This document shows, one piece after another, positions 1 to 11,358 of a stretch of DNA of 64,000 bases (its first letter is position 1; every line of letters begins with the position of its first letter). The position numbers were made by a program, and so were the translations under genes. Under the pieces are notes generated by a model. The model was not told the origin of the DNA, ran no database searches, and worked only from the letters and a program-made list of their open reading frames with translations. This DNA is from an uncultured Paracoccaceae bacterium (GTDB taxonomy: Bacteria > Pseudomonadota > Alphaproteobacteria > Rhodobacterales > Rhodobacteraceae): the NCBI GenBank assembly GCA_947489705.1, contig CANLEQ010000001.1, positions 1 to 64,000 on the forward strand, given 5' to 3'.

Positions 1-141
1 TGATCTCCTTGTTCTTGGAGACCAGCAGACGTCAGACCGTAGCTTCCGTCACTGTCCGATTTTCCGGGAGCAGCTCAGGTTTCGTGCTCAATGCGACCAA
101 GGTCGCACCAGTGAGCTATGCACTGATCTTTCCAACCCGTC

Positions 142-1255
142 ATGCGAGCCGCGAATGCGTTGTACCATCGACTTCTCAAAGGCGTCCGTGCCCTCGCGGC
201 TGTTTTGGGAGGCATTCCGGACGCGGATAGGTACCGACCTGCCGCGATCTTTCGTGGCGTCGCCAGGTCAGCGAAACCAGACGATGCCATTGCGATCGAA
301 GGCTCGCCGCCGATGCCGATCGCCTCGTTTCCAGGTCCGTTCCACCTGGCGCGGCTTCTCGAAACGGTTACTTCGGCACTTCTCGAGGCGACAGTGATCA
401 ATATCAACCCGCCGGACGGTGTGCCTGCGGAACGCTGGCATCATTCGATGGCACGAATCGCGAAGAAGAGGCCATACCTCTTGACTAACCATCTTGCCGC
501 AATCAGGGCAGGCTATCTCGAACCGGGTACATCCTGTGCTGTTGGCTTTCCGACAGGCGCAGGTAAATCGATCACCTCTCAACTGAAGATCCACGTAGCT
601 CTCCTGCGAAACCTGAAGGTGGTTTTCCTCGCGCCGACCCATGCGCTGGTCGATCAGACGGCCCGGGATCTGCGGGCCGCCTTTCCGAATGATTATGCCC
701 TTAACCTTCGCAGATCTCTTTAGGAAGACCTATGGCGACCTGGCATCGGATGAAGAGAAAGCGAGGTACGCGGTCCCCAAAGGTGAGGCGACTCTGCGAC
801 AATGGATGGACGGCGCGCCACTGAAAGAAATCCAGCAGACAATATCGCCGGCTTCGGCGGAGTTCTCGCCTGACGCACGCAAGTTTGTCATTCGCATGAT
901 CCCCGACCTAGCGCACGTAATGGGTTTGCCTTCTCGTATGATGCAGCTATTCACGCTAGGAGGATCTGAGCCGAATACGGTTGAAGATGCTGGCCCCCTC
1001 CTCCTCGCTCATGCCTGCGTTCGACGAGGGCTTCGAGATGCAGAGATGGCAGCATTTTCGATGTCGGTGGGAGGTTTACCTCGGAGCGCGACCCATCGCG
1101 CGTTCGAGGAGGTGCGCCCGCATGTGGCTGCATCGGAAAGCGGCGAGACGCTCGAAAAGCTCAAGGAAGGGGTGCGCGCGGGGAAGAACCTTAAAGAAGC
1201 TGTCGAGGCGTTCTCAAATATTGACTTGGGTCGGTTCGGCAACCCTCACTTGTGA
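142..1255 (+). pseudogene. Remnant of a DEAD/DEAH-type helicase
   Basis: Two open segments in different frames look like the two ends of one large helicase. The first (142-723, 193 codons) carries a Walker A motif, GFPTGAGKS, followed by a motif Ia-like VVFLAPTHALVDQ, then runs out of frame. The second is open in the +2 frame to 1255, from about residue TFADLFRKTYGDLAS near 700. It has the helical, charged look of a helicase C-terminal region. Motifs II to VI are missing between them, so an internal deletion with a frameshift near 690-705 is the simplest reading. The segment has more A+T than the neighbouring core genes, which fits a decayed mobile or defence gene. A sequencing error alone would not restore the missing motifs. 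The family assignment beyond superfamily 2 helicase is inference. Confidence 0.55.
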
Positions 1256-1485
1256 CAACGGAGCTGAGAGAGCGTCGAGCAGGTGCAGCGAACGACCCCG
1301 CCCAAACTTCGTCCATAGGATCACTGATGGGCAGTGGGCTTGCCGATGCACGACATCGGTCGACAGCGATGTGCGGTCGAGGCTCTATTGCGGAGAAAAC
1401 AATAACGAGGTCCGCGGAGCTACTCTCGCAACCTAGGATCTAAATATCTGAAAATAAACTATTCTTGTTAGTGGCGGGTGCCCAC

Positions 1486-1527
1486 GATACGAAAAACAAT
1501 GCGCGCGGCGAAAAACTATCCGCGCGC
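1486..1527 (-). terminator. Rho-independent terminator after gyrB
   Basis: Reading on the minus strand, an 8-bp perfect stem GCGCGCGG/CCGCGCGC (1501-1508 with 1520-1527) is followed by ATTGTTTTTCG. It begins about 10 bases past the gyrB stop, so it is placed to end the gyrB transcript. Confidence 0.65.
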
Positions 1528-1537
1528 CTACACGGCG

Positions 1538-3967
<2,430 letters not shown>

Positions 3968-4072
3968 CTACGCTGACATGTCCTAGTGTTTTTTCACGGC
4001 AATGTCACGCGATACGCACAATATTTGGTGTCGCGACGCCACGATTGCGAGGGGCGGCGCGAAGCCTGCGCC

Positions 4073-5155
4073 TCAGTGGGGCACCACGCGGCTCTCGCCG
4101 TCCTCCTCGAGCACCTCGAAACGCTGCGCCCTGTCTCCCATCGGCGCGAAAAGCTCGGCCCCGGTGCCGGTCATCCAGGCCTGCACCCCGAGCGCGCAGA
4201 TCTCGTCATAGAGCGCGGCCCGCCGTCCCGCATCGAGATGCGCGGCGACCTCGTCGAGCAGAACGACAGGCACGCGGCCCTCCGCGACCTCCAGGGCCCG
4301 CGCATTGGCGAGGATCAGCGAGATCAGCAGCGCCTTCTGCTCGCCGGTCGAGCATTGCGCCGCGGGCACATTCTTGTCGCGATAGGTCGCGGCGAGATCC
4401 GCCCGGTGCGGCCCCACGAGCGTGCGCCCCGCCGCCATGTCGCGCGCGCGTCCGCGGGCGAGCGCCGTGTCGGAGAAGTCCGGCTCGTCGGGCGGGTCCG
4501 CGATGCGGAGATCCGAGATCGGGAACGCCGTCGCCGCCCCTTCCTGAGCGGCCTGAACCCGCGCCAGCGCGGCCGCGCGTCCCGCGACGATCTCCGCGCC
4601 CGCGCTCGCCATGCGCGCCTCGAGGGCGCCGTACCACGCGGCGTCGCGGATCTGATCCCTGAGCAGCCTGTTGCGCTCGCGCATGGCCTTCTCGTAGGCC
4701 ATCACGGCCTCGCCATGGCCCGGCAGGAAGCTCATCGTCATGCGGTCGAGGAACCTGCGGCGCCCCTCCGCCCCCTCGATCCAGAGGCGGTCCATCGACG
4801 GCACCAGCCACAGCATCGGCAGATGGCGGCCGAGCACGATCTGCGGCTGGGCCTTGCCGTCGATCCGGACCGCCCTGCCCTGGCCGCCCTCGGCCCGGAT
4901 ATCGATCTCGTGCGTCTCGCCCTCCGAGACGAGCTCGGCACCGACCCGCCACCCCAGCGATTGCGGGCGGCGCATCATCTCGTCCACGGTCGCACGACGC
5001 AGCCCGCGACCAGGCGAGAGCATCGACACCGCCTCGATGAGGTTGGTCTTGCCCGCCCCGTTCGGCCCGAACACCGCCACGGGACGCCCGTCGAGCGCCA
5101 GCGCCGCCTGCCGGTGCGACCGGAAATGCGAAAGTTCGAGGCGCGTCAGATACAT
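4073..5155 (-). CDS. recF: DNA replication and repair protein RecF
   Basis: SMC-like ATPase that helps RecO and RecR load RecA at single-strand gaps behind stalled forks. The 360-residue protein has Walker A GPNGAGKTN near residue 31, an ABC-type signature region STGEQKALL near residue 265, and a Walker B/D-loop LLDEVAAHLDAGRR near residue 300. The N-terminus MYLTRLELSHFRSH is typical of the family. It lies 90 bp downstream of dnaN on the same strand. A G/C-rich hairpin and a copy of the dispersed AAATACTC repeat fill that gap, so dnaN-to-recF readthrough may be partial. Confidence 0.97.
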   Translation of the reverse strand: MYLTRLELSHFRSHRQAALALDGRPVAVFGPNGAGKTNLIEAVSMLSPGRGLRRATVDEMMRRPQSLGWRVGAELVSEGETHEIDIRAEGGQGRAVRIDGKAQPQIVLGRHLPMLWLVPSMDRLWIEGAEGRRRFLDRMTMSFLPGHGEAVMAYEKAMRERNRLLRDQIRDAAWYGALEARMASAGAEIVAGRAAALARVQAAQEGAATAFPISDLRIADPPDEPDFSDTALARGRARDMAAGRTLVGPHRADLAATYRDKNVPAAQCSTGEQKALLISLILANARALEVAEGRVPVVLLDEVAAHLDAGRRAALYDEICALGVQAWMTGTGAELFAPMGDRAQRFEVLEEDGESRVVPH

Positions 5156-5171
5156 CCGCGCGACCTTTCCC

Positions 5172-5193
5172 CTTCATCTATCAAGAAATACTC
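5172..5193 (+). repeat. Dispersed intergenic repeat, copy 1
   Basis: CTTCATCTATC, three variable bases, then AAATACTC. Two other copies of this element occur at 51809-51832 and 56975-56998 (the last inverted). This copy lies 17 bp upstream of recF and directly abuts a hairpin. Confidence 0.55.
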
Positions 5194-5236
5194 CGGGGGG
5201 GCCGAGCGTAGCGAGGCGGGGGCTGGCCCCCCGGAG
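5191..5236 (-). terminator. Hairpin between dnaN and recF
   Basis: A 10-bp perfect stem CTCCGGGGGG (5191-5200) pairs with CCCCCCGGAG (5227-5236), with a bulged G just inside. On the minus strand it is followed by TATTTCTTG. It sits directly after the dnaN stop and could be a terminator or attenuator; the U tract is weak. Confidence 0.45.
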
Positions 5237-5245
5237 CGCTCCGCT

Positions 5246-6364
5246 TCATACCCGCATCGGCATGACCACATAGACTGCGGACATATCGCCGCCTTCGCGC
5301 ATCAGCGTCGGGTCGCTGGAGGAGTTGAACAGAAAGACCGCGTTCTCCCGGTCCACCTGGTTCGCGATCTCCAGCAGGTATTTCGCGTTGAAGCCGATCT
5401 CCAGGGGCTCGTCCGAATAGGCCACGACGAGTTCCTCCTCGGCGTTGCCGGCATCGGGCGCGTTGACCGACAGGACCAGCTTGTCGTCCTCGATCTGCAT
5501 CTTCACCGCGCGCGAGCGTTCCGAACTGACCGTCGCGACCCGGTCGACGGCCCGCGCGAAATCGGCGGCGTCGACCTCGAGCTTGCGGGTATTTCCCTGC
5601 GGGATGACGCGGGTGTAATCTGGAAACGTCCCGTCGATGACCTTCGAGGTCAACGTGATCTCGGGCGTCGCGAAGCGGATCTTCGTCTCGGAGACCGACA
5701 CGGCGATCTCCGTCTCGTCGTCGTCGAGCAGCTTGCGCAGCTCGCCCACCGCCTTGCGGGGCACGATGACGCCGGGCATGCCCTCGGCCTGCGCCGGCAG
5801 GTCCGTGTCGATCCGGGCAAGACGGTGCCCGTCCGTCGCCACGCAGCGCAGAACCTGGCCCTCCTCGCCCTCGGCCACGTGCATGTAGACCCCGTTGAGG
5901 TAATAGCGCGTCTCCTCGGTCGAGATCGCGAATTTCGACTTGTCGAAGAGCCGGCGCAATACCGGCGCGGACGCGCTGAACTCGGCCGCGTATTCGCTCG
6001 TGGCCATGACCGGGAAATCCTGGCGCGGCAGCGTCGCGAGCGCGAAATGCGACCGTCCGGCCTCGACGCTGAGCCGCCCCGAGGCGCCGTCGTCGGTAAG
6101 GCTGACCAGTGCGCCGTCGGGCAGCTTGCGCACGATCTCGTGGAAGGTGACGGCATTGACGGTGGTCGCACCCGCGCGCTCCACCTTGGCCGGCGCGCGG
6201 TCGACCACCTCGATATCGAGGTCCGTCGCCCGGAACATGGCCTCGTCGCCCTCGGCCTCGATCAGGACGTTCGCCAGGATCGGGATGGTGTTGCGACGCT
6301 CGACCACCGATTGCGCCCGGGCCACGGCCCTGAGAAGCGCGCCACGCTCGATGCTGATTTTCAT
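5246..6364 (-). CDS. dnaN: DNA polymerase III beta sliding clamp
   Basis: Ring-shaped processivity clamp that tethers DNA polymerase III and other enzymes to DNA. The start chosen at 6364 gives MKISIERGALLRAV, the standard N-terminus, and a normal 372-residue length; an open frame continues upstream to 6421 but adds a non-homologous leader. The three repeated clamp domains are covered in full. The C-terminus ends SAVYVVMPMRV, matching the usual MPMR(L/V) tail of the third domain. It lies between dnaA (97 bp upstream) and recF on the same strand, the usual alphaproteobacterial dnaA-dnaN-recF arrangement. Confidence 0.98.
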   Translation of the reverse strand: MKISIERGALLRAVARAQSVVERRNTIPILANVLIEAEGDEAMFRATDLDIEVVDRAPAKVERAGATTVNAVTFHEIVRKLPDGALVSLTDDGASGRLSVEAGRSHFALATLPRQDFPVMATSEYAAEFSASAPVLRRLFDKSKFAISTEETRYYLNGVYMHVAEGEEGQVLRCVATDGHRLARIDTDLPAQAEGMPGVIVPRKAVGELRKLLDDDETEIAVSVSETKIRFATPEITLTSKVIDGTFPDYTRVIPQGNTRKLEVDAADFARAVDRVATVSSERSRAVKMQIEDDKLVLSVNAPDAGNAEEELVVAYSDEPLEIGFNAKYLLEIANQVDRENAVFLFNSSSDPTLMREGGDMSAVYVVMPMRV

Positions 6365-6460
6365 GTCACACTCCAACATATCTCGGGGCGGCAACGCTAT
6401 CCGGTTCCGCCGGCGATGCAACTGGCATCATCCGCGAAATGCAGTCATGTTGCGATTAGG

Positions 6461-7849
6461 TCAAGCCGGCGCCTCGTGCCCGCCCAGCGCGCGGCGAAGC
6501 ATCGAGATGTCCTCCTCGATCTGGCGGTCGTCGACGCGAAGCTGGTCGATCTTGCGGATGCCGTGCATGATCGTGGTGTGGTCGCGCCCGCCGAACCGCC
6601 GCGCGATGTCGGGCAGCGACCGGTCGGTCATGTTCTTAGACAGGTACATCGCGATCTGACGCGGCCGCGCATAGATTCGGTTGCGCTTGGGGCCCAGCAG
6701 GTCCGACAGCTTGATGTTGAAGTGATCGGCCACCTTGCGCTGGATCTCGTCCACGGTGATGCGCGTGTCGCTGGCCCGCAGAAGGTCGCGCAGGCATTCC
6801 TGCGCGAGATCCACGTCGATCTCGCGATGCATGAACGATCCGTGCGCGAAGAGCCGCGTCAGCGCCCCTTCGAGCACGCGGACATTGCCGGTGATGCGAT
6901 GCGCCAGAAGCTCCAGCACGCCGTCGCCGATCACCACGCCCGAGAATTGCTGCGCGAAATACTGGCATTTGGATTGCAGGATGCCGAGCCGCAGCTCGTA
7001 GGAGGTCGGATGCAAATCCACCACCAGCCCCGATTGCAGGCGGCTGACGATGCGGTGCTCCATCCCCTCGATGTCGCCGGGCGCGCAATCGGCCGACAGG
7101 ATCACCTGCTTGCGCAGATCGACCAGCGCGTTGAACGTGTGGAAGAATTCCTCCTGCGTGCTGTCCTTGCCAGCGATGAACTGGATGTCGTCGACGATCA
7201 GCACGTCGACCGAGCGGAAGAGTTCCTTGAAGCCCATCATGTCGCGATCGCGCAGGGCCTGCACGAAGCGGTACATGAACTTCTCGGCCGAGAGATAGAG
7301 GACGCGCTTCTCGGGGCTGCGCTCCTTCAACTCCCAGGCGATCGCGTGCATCAGGTGCGTCTTGCCGAGGCCCACCCCGCCATAGAGGAAGAGCGGGTTG
7401 AACGAGACGGCCCCCCCTTCGGCCACGCGCCGCGCGGCGGCATGGGCGAGCTCGTTCGGCTTGCCGACCACGAAGCTCGAGAAGGTGAACTTCTCGTCGA
7501 GCTTGGCGCCGGTCTGGGCGAAGCTCGGCAGCGAGACGGCCGCCTCGCGCGGCGCGGGCTCGGGCGCCGCCTCCCGTGCGGGCTGCGGATCATGCGCGTC
7601 GTTGGCGCTGTCGCGCACCCGGAACGCGAGGCGCCGGACGGATTCGCCGCCGGCATTCACTTCGGTCAGGATCGACTCGCGAAAGTAGCGGTCGACCCAG
7701 TTGCCCATGAACACGGACGGCACCAGGAACGTCAGCACGCCGTCGGAGAGATCGGAAAATTCCAGGGGCTCGATCCAGGCCGAAAAGTTGTTCTGTCCGA
7801 CACTGGCCCGCAACTGCTCCCGAACCTTGCCCCACGTTTCGCGCGTCAT
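6461..7849 (-). CDS. dnaA: Chromosomal replication initiator protein DnaA
   Basis: AAA+ ATPase that binds DnaA boxes and melts the chromosomal origin. I chose ATG 7849 (MTRETWGKVREQL, 462 residues); a TTG two codons upstream at 7855 is also possible. Domain I is at the N-terminus (QNNFSAWIEPLEF), followed by a short A/P-rich linker. The AAA+ core has Walker A LYGGVGLGKTHL and Walker B VDVLIVDDIQFIAGK. The C-terminal domain IV carries the DNA-binding signature GGRDHTTIMHGIRKI. A 563-bp leader to rpsT precedes it and contains five GANTC sites, which suggests methylation-linked control as known for Caulobacter dnaA; that link is inference here. Confidence 0.97.
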   Translation of the reverse strand: MTRETWGKVREQLRASVGQNNFSAWIEPLEFSDLSDGVLTFLVPSVFMGNWVDRYFRESILTEVNAGGESVRRLAFRVRDSANDAHDPQPAREAAPEPAPREAAVSLPSFAQTGAKLDEKFTFSSFVVGKPNELAHAAARRVAEGGAVSFNPLFLYGGVGLGKTHLMHAIAWELKERSPEKRVLYLSAEKFMYRFVQALRDRDMMGFKELFRSVDVLIVDDIQFIAGKDSTQEEFFHTFNALVDLRKQVILSADCAPGDIEGMEHRIVSRLQSGLVVDLHPTSYELRLGILQSKCQYFAQQFSGVVIGDGVLELLAHRITGNVRVLEGALTRLFAHGSFMHREIDVDLAQECLRDLLRASDTRITVDEIQRKVADHFNIKLSDLLGPKRNRIYARPRQIAMYLSKNMTDRSLPDIARRFGGRDHTTIMHGIRKIDQLRVDDRQIEEDISMLRRALGGHEAPA

Positions 7850-8353
7850 TTTCAAGTACCCTGTCCTATCTCACTGCCCCTCCAGCGGAGGGGCGCCCAT
7901 ATGCGCGATCGTGATCCGGACGGGCACAGGATACCCTGCAACCGAATCCGGTGGATCGGTCGAGGACACCCTCGGGCATCGATTGCGCAATAGGACACCT
8001 GCCCCGAACGGAGACGTCGGGCATCGGTGAACCGGCGCTAAATGTCTTGGACATGCCTGTCGACTGGCGAGAACCGAAACCGAGACGGTTCCGGTCACGC
8101 CTGCGACAGAAGGTTTTCCGGAGTGGAGTTTATCGCTCTTGTTCCTTGCTCCGGACGGCTTTCGCCACCCCATGCCCCCCCAGATCGTGAATCGCATGGT
8201 CAAGGTAGCAAGGTGCTTCAGGCCCCCGCAACTGATCAATCGGGATTGACTCACAGATAGTCGATCCCGAATCCTTTACCCCTTTGAAACGGCGTAAATT
8301 CTACCTGAGAGCGAATCTTGAGCAGGGATCTCGCGCATATTTGACGCCAAGAA
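7850..8353. other. dnaA leader/intergenic region without a gene
   Basis: This stretch between dnaA and the rpsT terminator has no credible coding frame. It holds five GANTC sites (7944, 8189, 8248, 8269, 8313) and a 27-bp inverted repeat at 8242-8268. I found no perfect DnaA box (TTATCCACA) and no strongly AT-rich tract, so it does not look like oriC. The dnaA promoter is presumably here, but I cannot assign its -35 and -10 with confidence. Confidence 0.6.
8242..8268. repeat. Inverted repeat in dnaA leader
   Basis: GGGATTGACT (8242-8251) and AGTCGATCCC (8259-8268) form a 10-bp stem with one T-G pair and a 7-base loop. A GANTC site (8248) overlaps the left arm and another (8269) abuts the right arm. 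It could be an operator or an RNA hairpin in the dnaA leader. Confidence 0.45.
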
Positions 8354-8354
8354 C

Positions 8355-8378
8355 AAAAAAGGCACGCCGAAGCGTGCC
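8355..8378 (-). terminator. Rho-independent terminator of rpsT
   Basis: On the minus strand GGCACGC, loop TTCG, GCGTGCC is followed by six T residues (plus-strand positions 8361-8378 for the hairpin and 8355-8360 for the tract). A perfect 7-bp stem with a stable UUCG tetraloop, 35 bp past the rpsT stop. Confidence 0.9.
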
Positions 8379-8412
8379 CCTTTCGAAATGCCCTCAAAGC
8401 GAGCGTTCGGGA

Positions 8413-8676
8413 TCAGCCGAGCGCCTTAACGCGGGACGACAACCGCGACATTTTGCGCGACGCGGTGTTCTGGTGATAGACCCCCTTGGTGACGCCGCGC
8501 ATCAGCTCGGGCTGGGCCTGGCGCAGGGCCGTCGTGGCCGCATCCTTGTCGCCGGAGGCGATCGCCTCCTCGACGCGACGCAGGAACGTGCGGATGCGCG
8601 ACCGGCGTGCCTTGTTGATCTCGTAGCGGGTCTGGTTCTGGCGCGCGCGCTTCTTGGATTGGATCGTATTGGCCAT
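8413..8676 (-). CDS. rpsT: 30S ribosomal protein S20
   Basis: Small basic protein that binds 16S rRNA early in 30S subunit assembly. The 87-residue product begins [15 protein letters not shown], the hallmark S20 start, and is rich in Lys and Arg throughout. An AAGGACAC ribosome-binding sequence sits just before the ATG. It stands upstream of dnaA on the same strand, as in many Rhodobacterales, but a strong terminator and a long leader separate the two, so they are probably transcribed independently. Confidence 0.97.
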   Translation of the reverse strand: MANTIQSKKRARQNQTRYEINKARRSRIRTFLRRVEEAIASGDKDAATTALRQAQPELMRGVTKGVYHQNTASRKMSRLSSRVKALG

Positions 8677-8782
8677 GGATGTGTCCTTCGGGTCGTAAGC
8701 AATGTTGGCGCGCGCAACGACCCGAACCCGGGTTTGAAGCTACCGGGCAATCCGACCTAGAGCGGGTCTCACACGCATGTAG

Positions 8783-8802
8783 CGATGCCCCTTAAGGCAT
8801 CG
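8783..8802. terminator. Weak hairpin after the enoyl-CoA hydratase gene
   Basis: CGATGCC (8783-8789) pairs with GGCATCG (8796-8802) around a 6-base loop, between the hydratase stop and rpsT. It has no T tract, so a terminator role is only possible. Confidence 0.3.
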
Positions 8803-8830
8803 AGGCGGCGTCGTAAAGGGCCGGCCGCGC

Positions 8831-9607
8831 CTAGCGGTCGCGAAACTGCGCCTCGCGCTTGTCGAGAAAGGCCTGCATGCCCTCGCTCTGGTCTTCCGTC
8901 GCGAAGAGCGCCTGGAAGAGCCGCCGCTCGTGCAGGAGGCCCTCCTCCAGCGTCGTCTCATAGCTGCGGTTGACCGATTCCTTGACCGCCATCGTGGCGA
9001 TCATCGATTTCTCGGTGATCTTCTGGGCCGCGGCCATCGCTTCGTCCATGAGCTTCTTGGCGGGCACCACGCGGCTCACCAGGCCCGACCGCTCGGCCTC
9101 CTCGGCATCCATGAACCGGCCGGTCAGGTTCATCTCCATCGCCTTGGACTTGCCGACGAACCGCGTGAGCCGCTGCGTCCCGCCGATCCCCGCGACGATG
9201 CCGAGGTTGATCTCGGGCTGGCCGAACTTGGCGGTGTCGGCCGCGATGATGAAGTCGCACATCATGGCGAGTTCGCACCCGCCGCCCAGCGCGTATCCCG
9301 CGACGGCCGCGATGATCGGCTTGCGGCAATTCTTGATCCTGGCGATTTCGGGCCCGAAGAGGTCCGAGCCGAAGACGTCGACGAAGCTCTTCTCCGACAT
9401 CTCCTTGATGTCGGCCCCGGCGGCGAAGGCCTTCTCCGATCCGGTGATGACGACGCAGCGGACCTTCTCGTTGGCCTCCGCCTCGCCCAGCGCCTGTCCG
9501 AGTTCGCCGAGCAGGGTCGCGTTCAACGCATTCATCGCGTCCGGTCTGTTCAGGCGGATCAGCGCCACGTGGTCGTCGATCTCGACGATGATGCTCTTGA
9601 AGGCCAT
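8831..9607 (-). CDS. Enoyl-CoA hydratase (crotonase family)
   Basis: Likely hydrates trans-2-enoyl-CoA in fatty-acid beta-oxidation or short-chain acyl-CoA breakdown. The 258-residue length is standard for a monofunctional crotonase. The oxyanion-hole region AFAAGADIKEM is near residue 63 and GGGCELAMMCDF near residue 108. The second catalytic-Glu region, PEINLGIVAGIGGTQRL, follows near residue 136. Both expected glutamates (in CEL and PEI) are present. It sits 63 bp from mutM on the same strand, an arrangement common in this order. Substrate chain length cannot be told from sequence alone. Confidence 0.92.
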   Translation of the reverse strand: MAFKSIIVEIDDHVALIRLNRPDAMNALNATLLGELGQALGEAEANEKVRCVVITGSEKAFAAGADIKEMSEKSFVDVFGSDLFGPEIARIKNCRKPIIAAVAGYALGGGCELAMMCDFIIAADTAKFGQPEINLGIVAGIGGTQRLTRFVGKSKAMEMNLTGRFMDAEEAERSGLVSRVVPAKKLMDEAMAAAQKITEKSMIATMAVKESVNRSYETTLEEGLLHERRLFQALFATEDQSEGMQAFLDKREAQFRDR

Positions 9608-9670
9608 TTGAGAATGCTTTCGCTGTTGCGTCAGAGCCGAAGCCTTACCAGCCGCACAGCACCTTTCAAG

Positions 9671-10522
9671 CTATCTTTGGCAGGCCGCGCAATGAAAGGT
9701 CGACCGCCCCGATTGCGCGAAACGCCGCACGATTCCCCCGCATCCCTCGGTCGGACAAGGCGCGCCCTCGCGGTCGTAGACGCGGAAGCCGTGCTGGAAA
9801 TATCCCAGCGCCCCATCGGCTTGCCGGTAATCGCGCAGGGACGAACCACCCGCCGCGATGGCGTCGTGCAGGACGTCTTGGATTACCGGAACGAGGCGCC
9901 GCACCCGCTCGGACGCGATGCGCCCCGCCTTGCGCCGGGGCGAAATTCCCGCGCGGTGCAGCGCTTCGCAGACATAGATATTGCCGAGCCCCGCGACGAT
10001 TCTCTGGTCGAGCAGCGCCGATTTGACCGAAATGTTTCGCGCGCGAAACGCTGCGACGAGGTGATCCTCGTCGAAGCCGTTGCCCAGGGGCTCGGGTCCG
10101 AGGCGCGCCAGCAGCCAGTGCGCGTCGAGCCGCTCCGTCGCGACGAGGTCCATCGCCCCGAACCGCCGCGGGTCGTTGAACACGATCCGCGCGCCCGTCT
10201 CCATGTGGAAGACGACGTGGTCGTGCCTGGCAAGCGGCGCCGTCTCGTGGTGGAAGACGCCCAGTTGCGTCTCCTCGACGGTCATGCGACCGGACATGCC
10301 GAGATGCACGATCAGCGTCTCGCCCCGGTCGAGATGCAGCAGGAGGTATTTCGAGCGGCGACCCAGCGTCTCGATCCGCGCGCCGGCAAGGCGGGCCCCC
10401 ATGTCCGGGGGGAACGGCCAGCGCAGGTCGGGACGGCGGATCTCGGCCCGCACGATCACCCGGCCCGCCATCGCGGGTTCCAGTCCGCGGCGGACTGTCT
10501 CAACTTCGGGCAATTCGGGCAT
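9671..10522 (-). CDS. mutM: Formamidopyrimidine-DNA glycosylase
   Basis: Bifunctional glycosylase/AP lyase that removes 8-oxoguanine and ring-opened purines. The start [14 protein letters not shown] gives the catalytic Pro-Glu after Met removal, and the conserved Lys of GRRSKYLLL is present. A C-terminal zinc finger has its cysteines in PCPTEGC and CAAC, ending in CQR. At 283 residues it is full length. It is transcribed divergently from ubiE across an 82-bp gap. Part of the gene (10034-10049) contains a perfect 16-bp palindrome shared with bchM. A second oxidative-damage glycosylase, mutY, lies near the far end of the window. Confidence 0.97.
   Translation of the reverse strand: MPELPEVETVRRGLEPAMAGRVIVRAEIRRPDLRWPFPPDMGARLAGARIETLGRRSKYLLLHLDRGETLIVHLGMSGRMTVEETQLGVFHHETAPLARHDHVVFHMETGARIVFNDPRRFGAMDLVATERLDAHWLLARLGPEPLGNGFDEDHLVAAFRARNISVKSALLDQRIVAGLGNIYVCEALHRAGISPRRKAGRIASERVRRLVPVIQDVLHDAIAAGGSSLRDYRQADGALGYFQHGFRVYDREGAPCPTEGCGGIVRRFAQSGRSTFHCAACQR
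10034..10049. repeat. 16-bp palindrome inside mutM
   Basis: GTTTCGCGCGCGAAAC, a perfect palindrome. The identical 16-mer occurs in bchM at 50802-50817. Function unknown. Confidence 0.5.
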
Positions 10523-10604
10523 GATTGCTTTCTCTGGCCGGGCGCTCGTTATATCGAGGCACCGGCGCTATATGACAAGACGCGCGACAGGAAGGACCAA
10601 GCCC

Positions 10605-11357
10605 ATGGACGAGCCCGGCGACACGACCACGCATTTCGGCTATCAGACGGTGCGCGAAACGGAAAAGGCCGGCCGGGTCCACGGGGTGTTCTCGTCGGTG
10701 GCCTCGCGCTACGACGTGATGAACGACGTGATGTCGATGGGCATCCACCGCCTCTGGAAGGATGCGATGATGGACTGGCTCGCGCCGCGTCCGGGCCAGC
10801 GCCTTCTCGACGTGGCGGGCGGGACCGGCGATGTCGCGTTCCGGTTCCTGTCGCGCGCGCCGCAGGCCTCGGCCGTGGTGCTCGACCTGACCGAGCCCAT
10901 GCTGATCGAGGGCCGCAAGCGGGCCGAGGCCGAGCGGATGGGCGGACGGCTCGACTGGATCGTCGGCGACGCGATGGCGCTGCCCTTCGCGGATCGATCG
11001 TTCGACACCTACACGATCAGTTTCGGCATCCGCAACGTCACGCGGATCGCCGATGCCCTGTCGGAGGCCTACCGCGTGCTCAGGCCCGGCGGGCGGCTGA
11101 TGGTGCTGGAATTCTCGCAGATTCCCAACGACATGATGCAGCGGGCCTACGATCTCTATTCGTTCAACGTCATTCCGCGCATGGGCCAGATGATCGCGGG
11201 CGACCGCGACAGCTATCAGTACCTCGTGGAATCGATCCGCCGCTTTCCGGATCAGGAAACCTTCGCCGGGATGATCCGCGGCGCCGGTTTCGATCAGGTC
11301 CGGTACCGAAACCTGTCGATGGGCATCGCGGCACTTCATTCCGGCTGGAAGATCTGA
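10605..11357 (+). CDS. ubiE: Ubiquinone biosynthesis C-methyltransferase UbiE
   Basis: SAM-dependent C-methyltransferase acting on the demethoxy-quinol intermediate of ubiquinone (and demethylmenaquinone where present). The ATG at 10605 gives 250 residues, the family norm; the open frame runs on upstream without homology. The family signatures are visible: [24 protein letters not shown] at the N-terminus (motif spans about residues 31-54), the SAM-binding [13 protein letters not shown], and [12 protein letters not shown]. It is followed one base later by ubiB, so the two form a quinone-synthesis operon. Confidence 0.97.
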   Translation: MDEPGDTTTHFGYQTVRETEKAGRVHGVFSSVASRYDVMNDVMSMGIHRLWKDAMMDWLAPRPGQRLLDVAGGTGDVAFRFLSRAPQASAVVLDLTEPMLIEGRKRAEAERMGGRLDWIVGDAMALPFADRSFDTYTISFGIRNVTRIADALSEAYRVLRPGGRLMVLEFSQIPNDMMQRAYDLYSFNVIPRMGQMIAGDRDSYQYLVESIRRFPDQETFAGMIRGAGFDQVRYRNLSMGIAALHSGWKI

Positions 11358-11358
11358 T

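Noticed and set aside
1256-1485. Possible small gene between the helicase remnant and gyrB
   Set aside because: The short frames here have no ribosome-binding site or recognisable product and look like continued decay of the remnant; I see nothing definite in this stretch.
3986-7993. Very long open frame on the plus strand opposite recF, dnaN and dnaA, and similar long antisense frames opposite gyrB, fliK, flhA, bchH and others
   Set aside because: They are mirror frames of GC-rich codons, with Arg/His/Asp-rich translations lacking any recognisable domain, and the opposite strand encodes well-known proteins.
7850-8412. Possible oriC between dnaA and rpsT
   Set aside because: No cluster of DnaA boxes and no strongly AT-rich unwinding region is present; in this order the origin is often away from dnaA.
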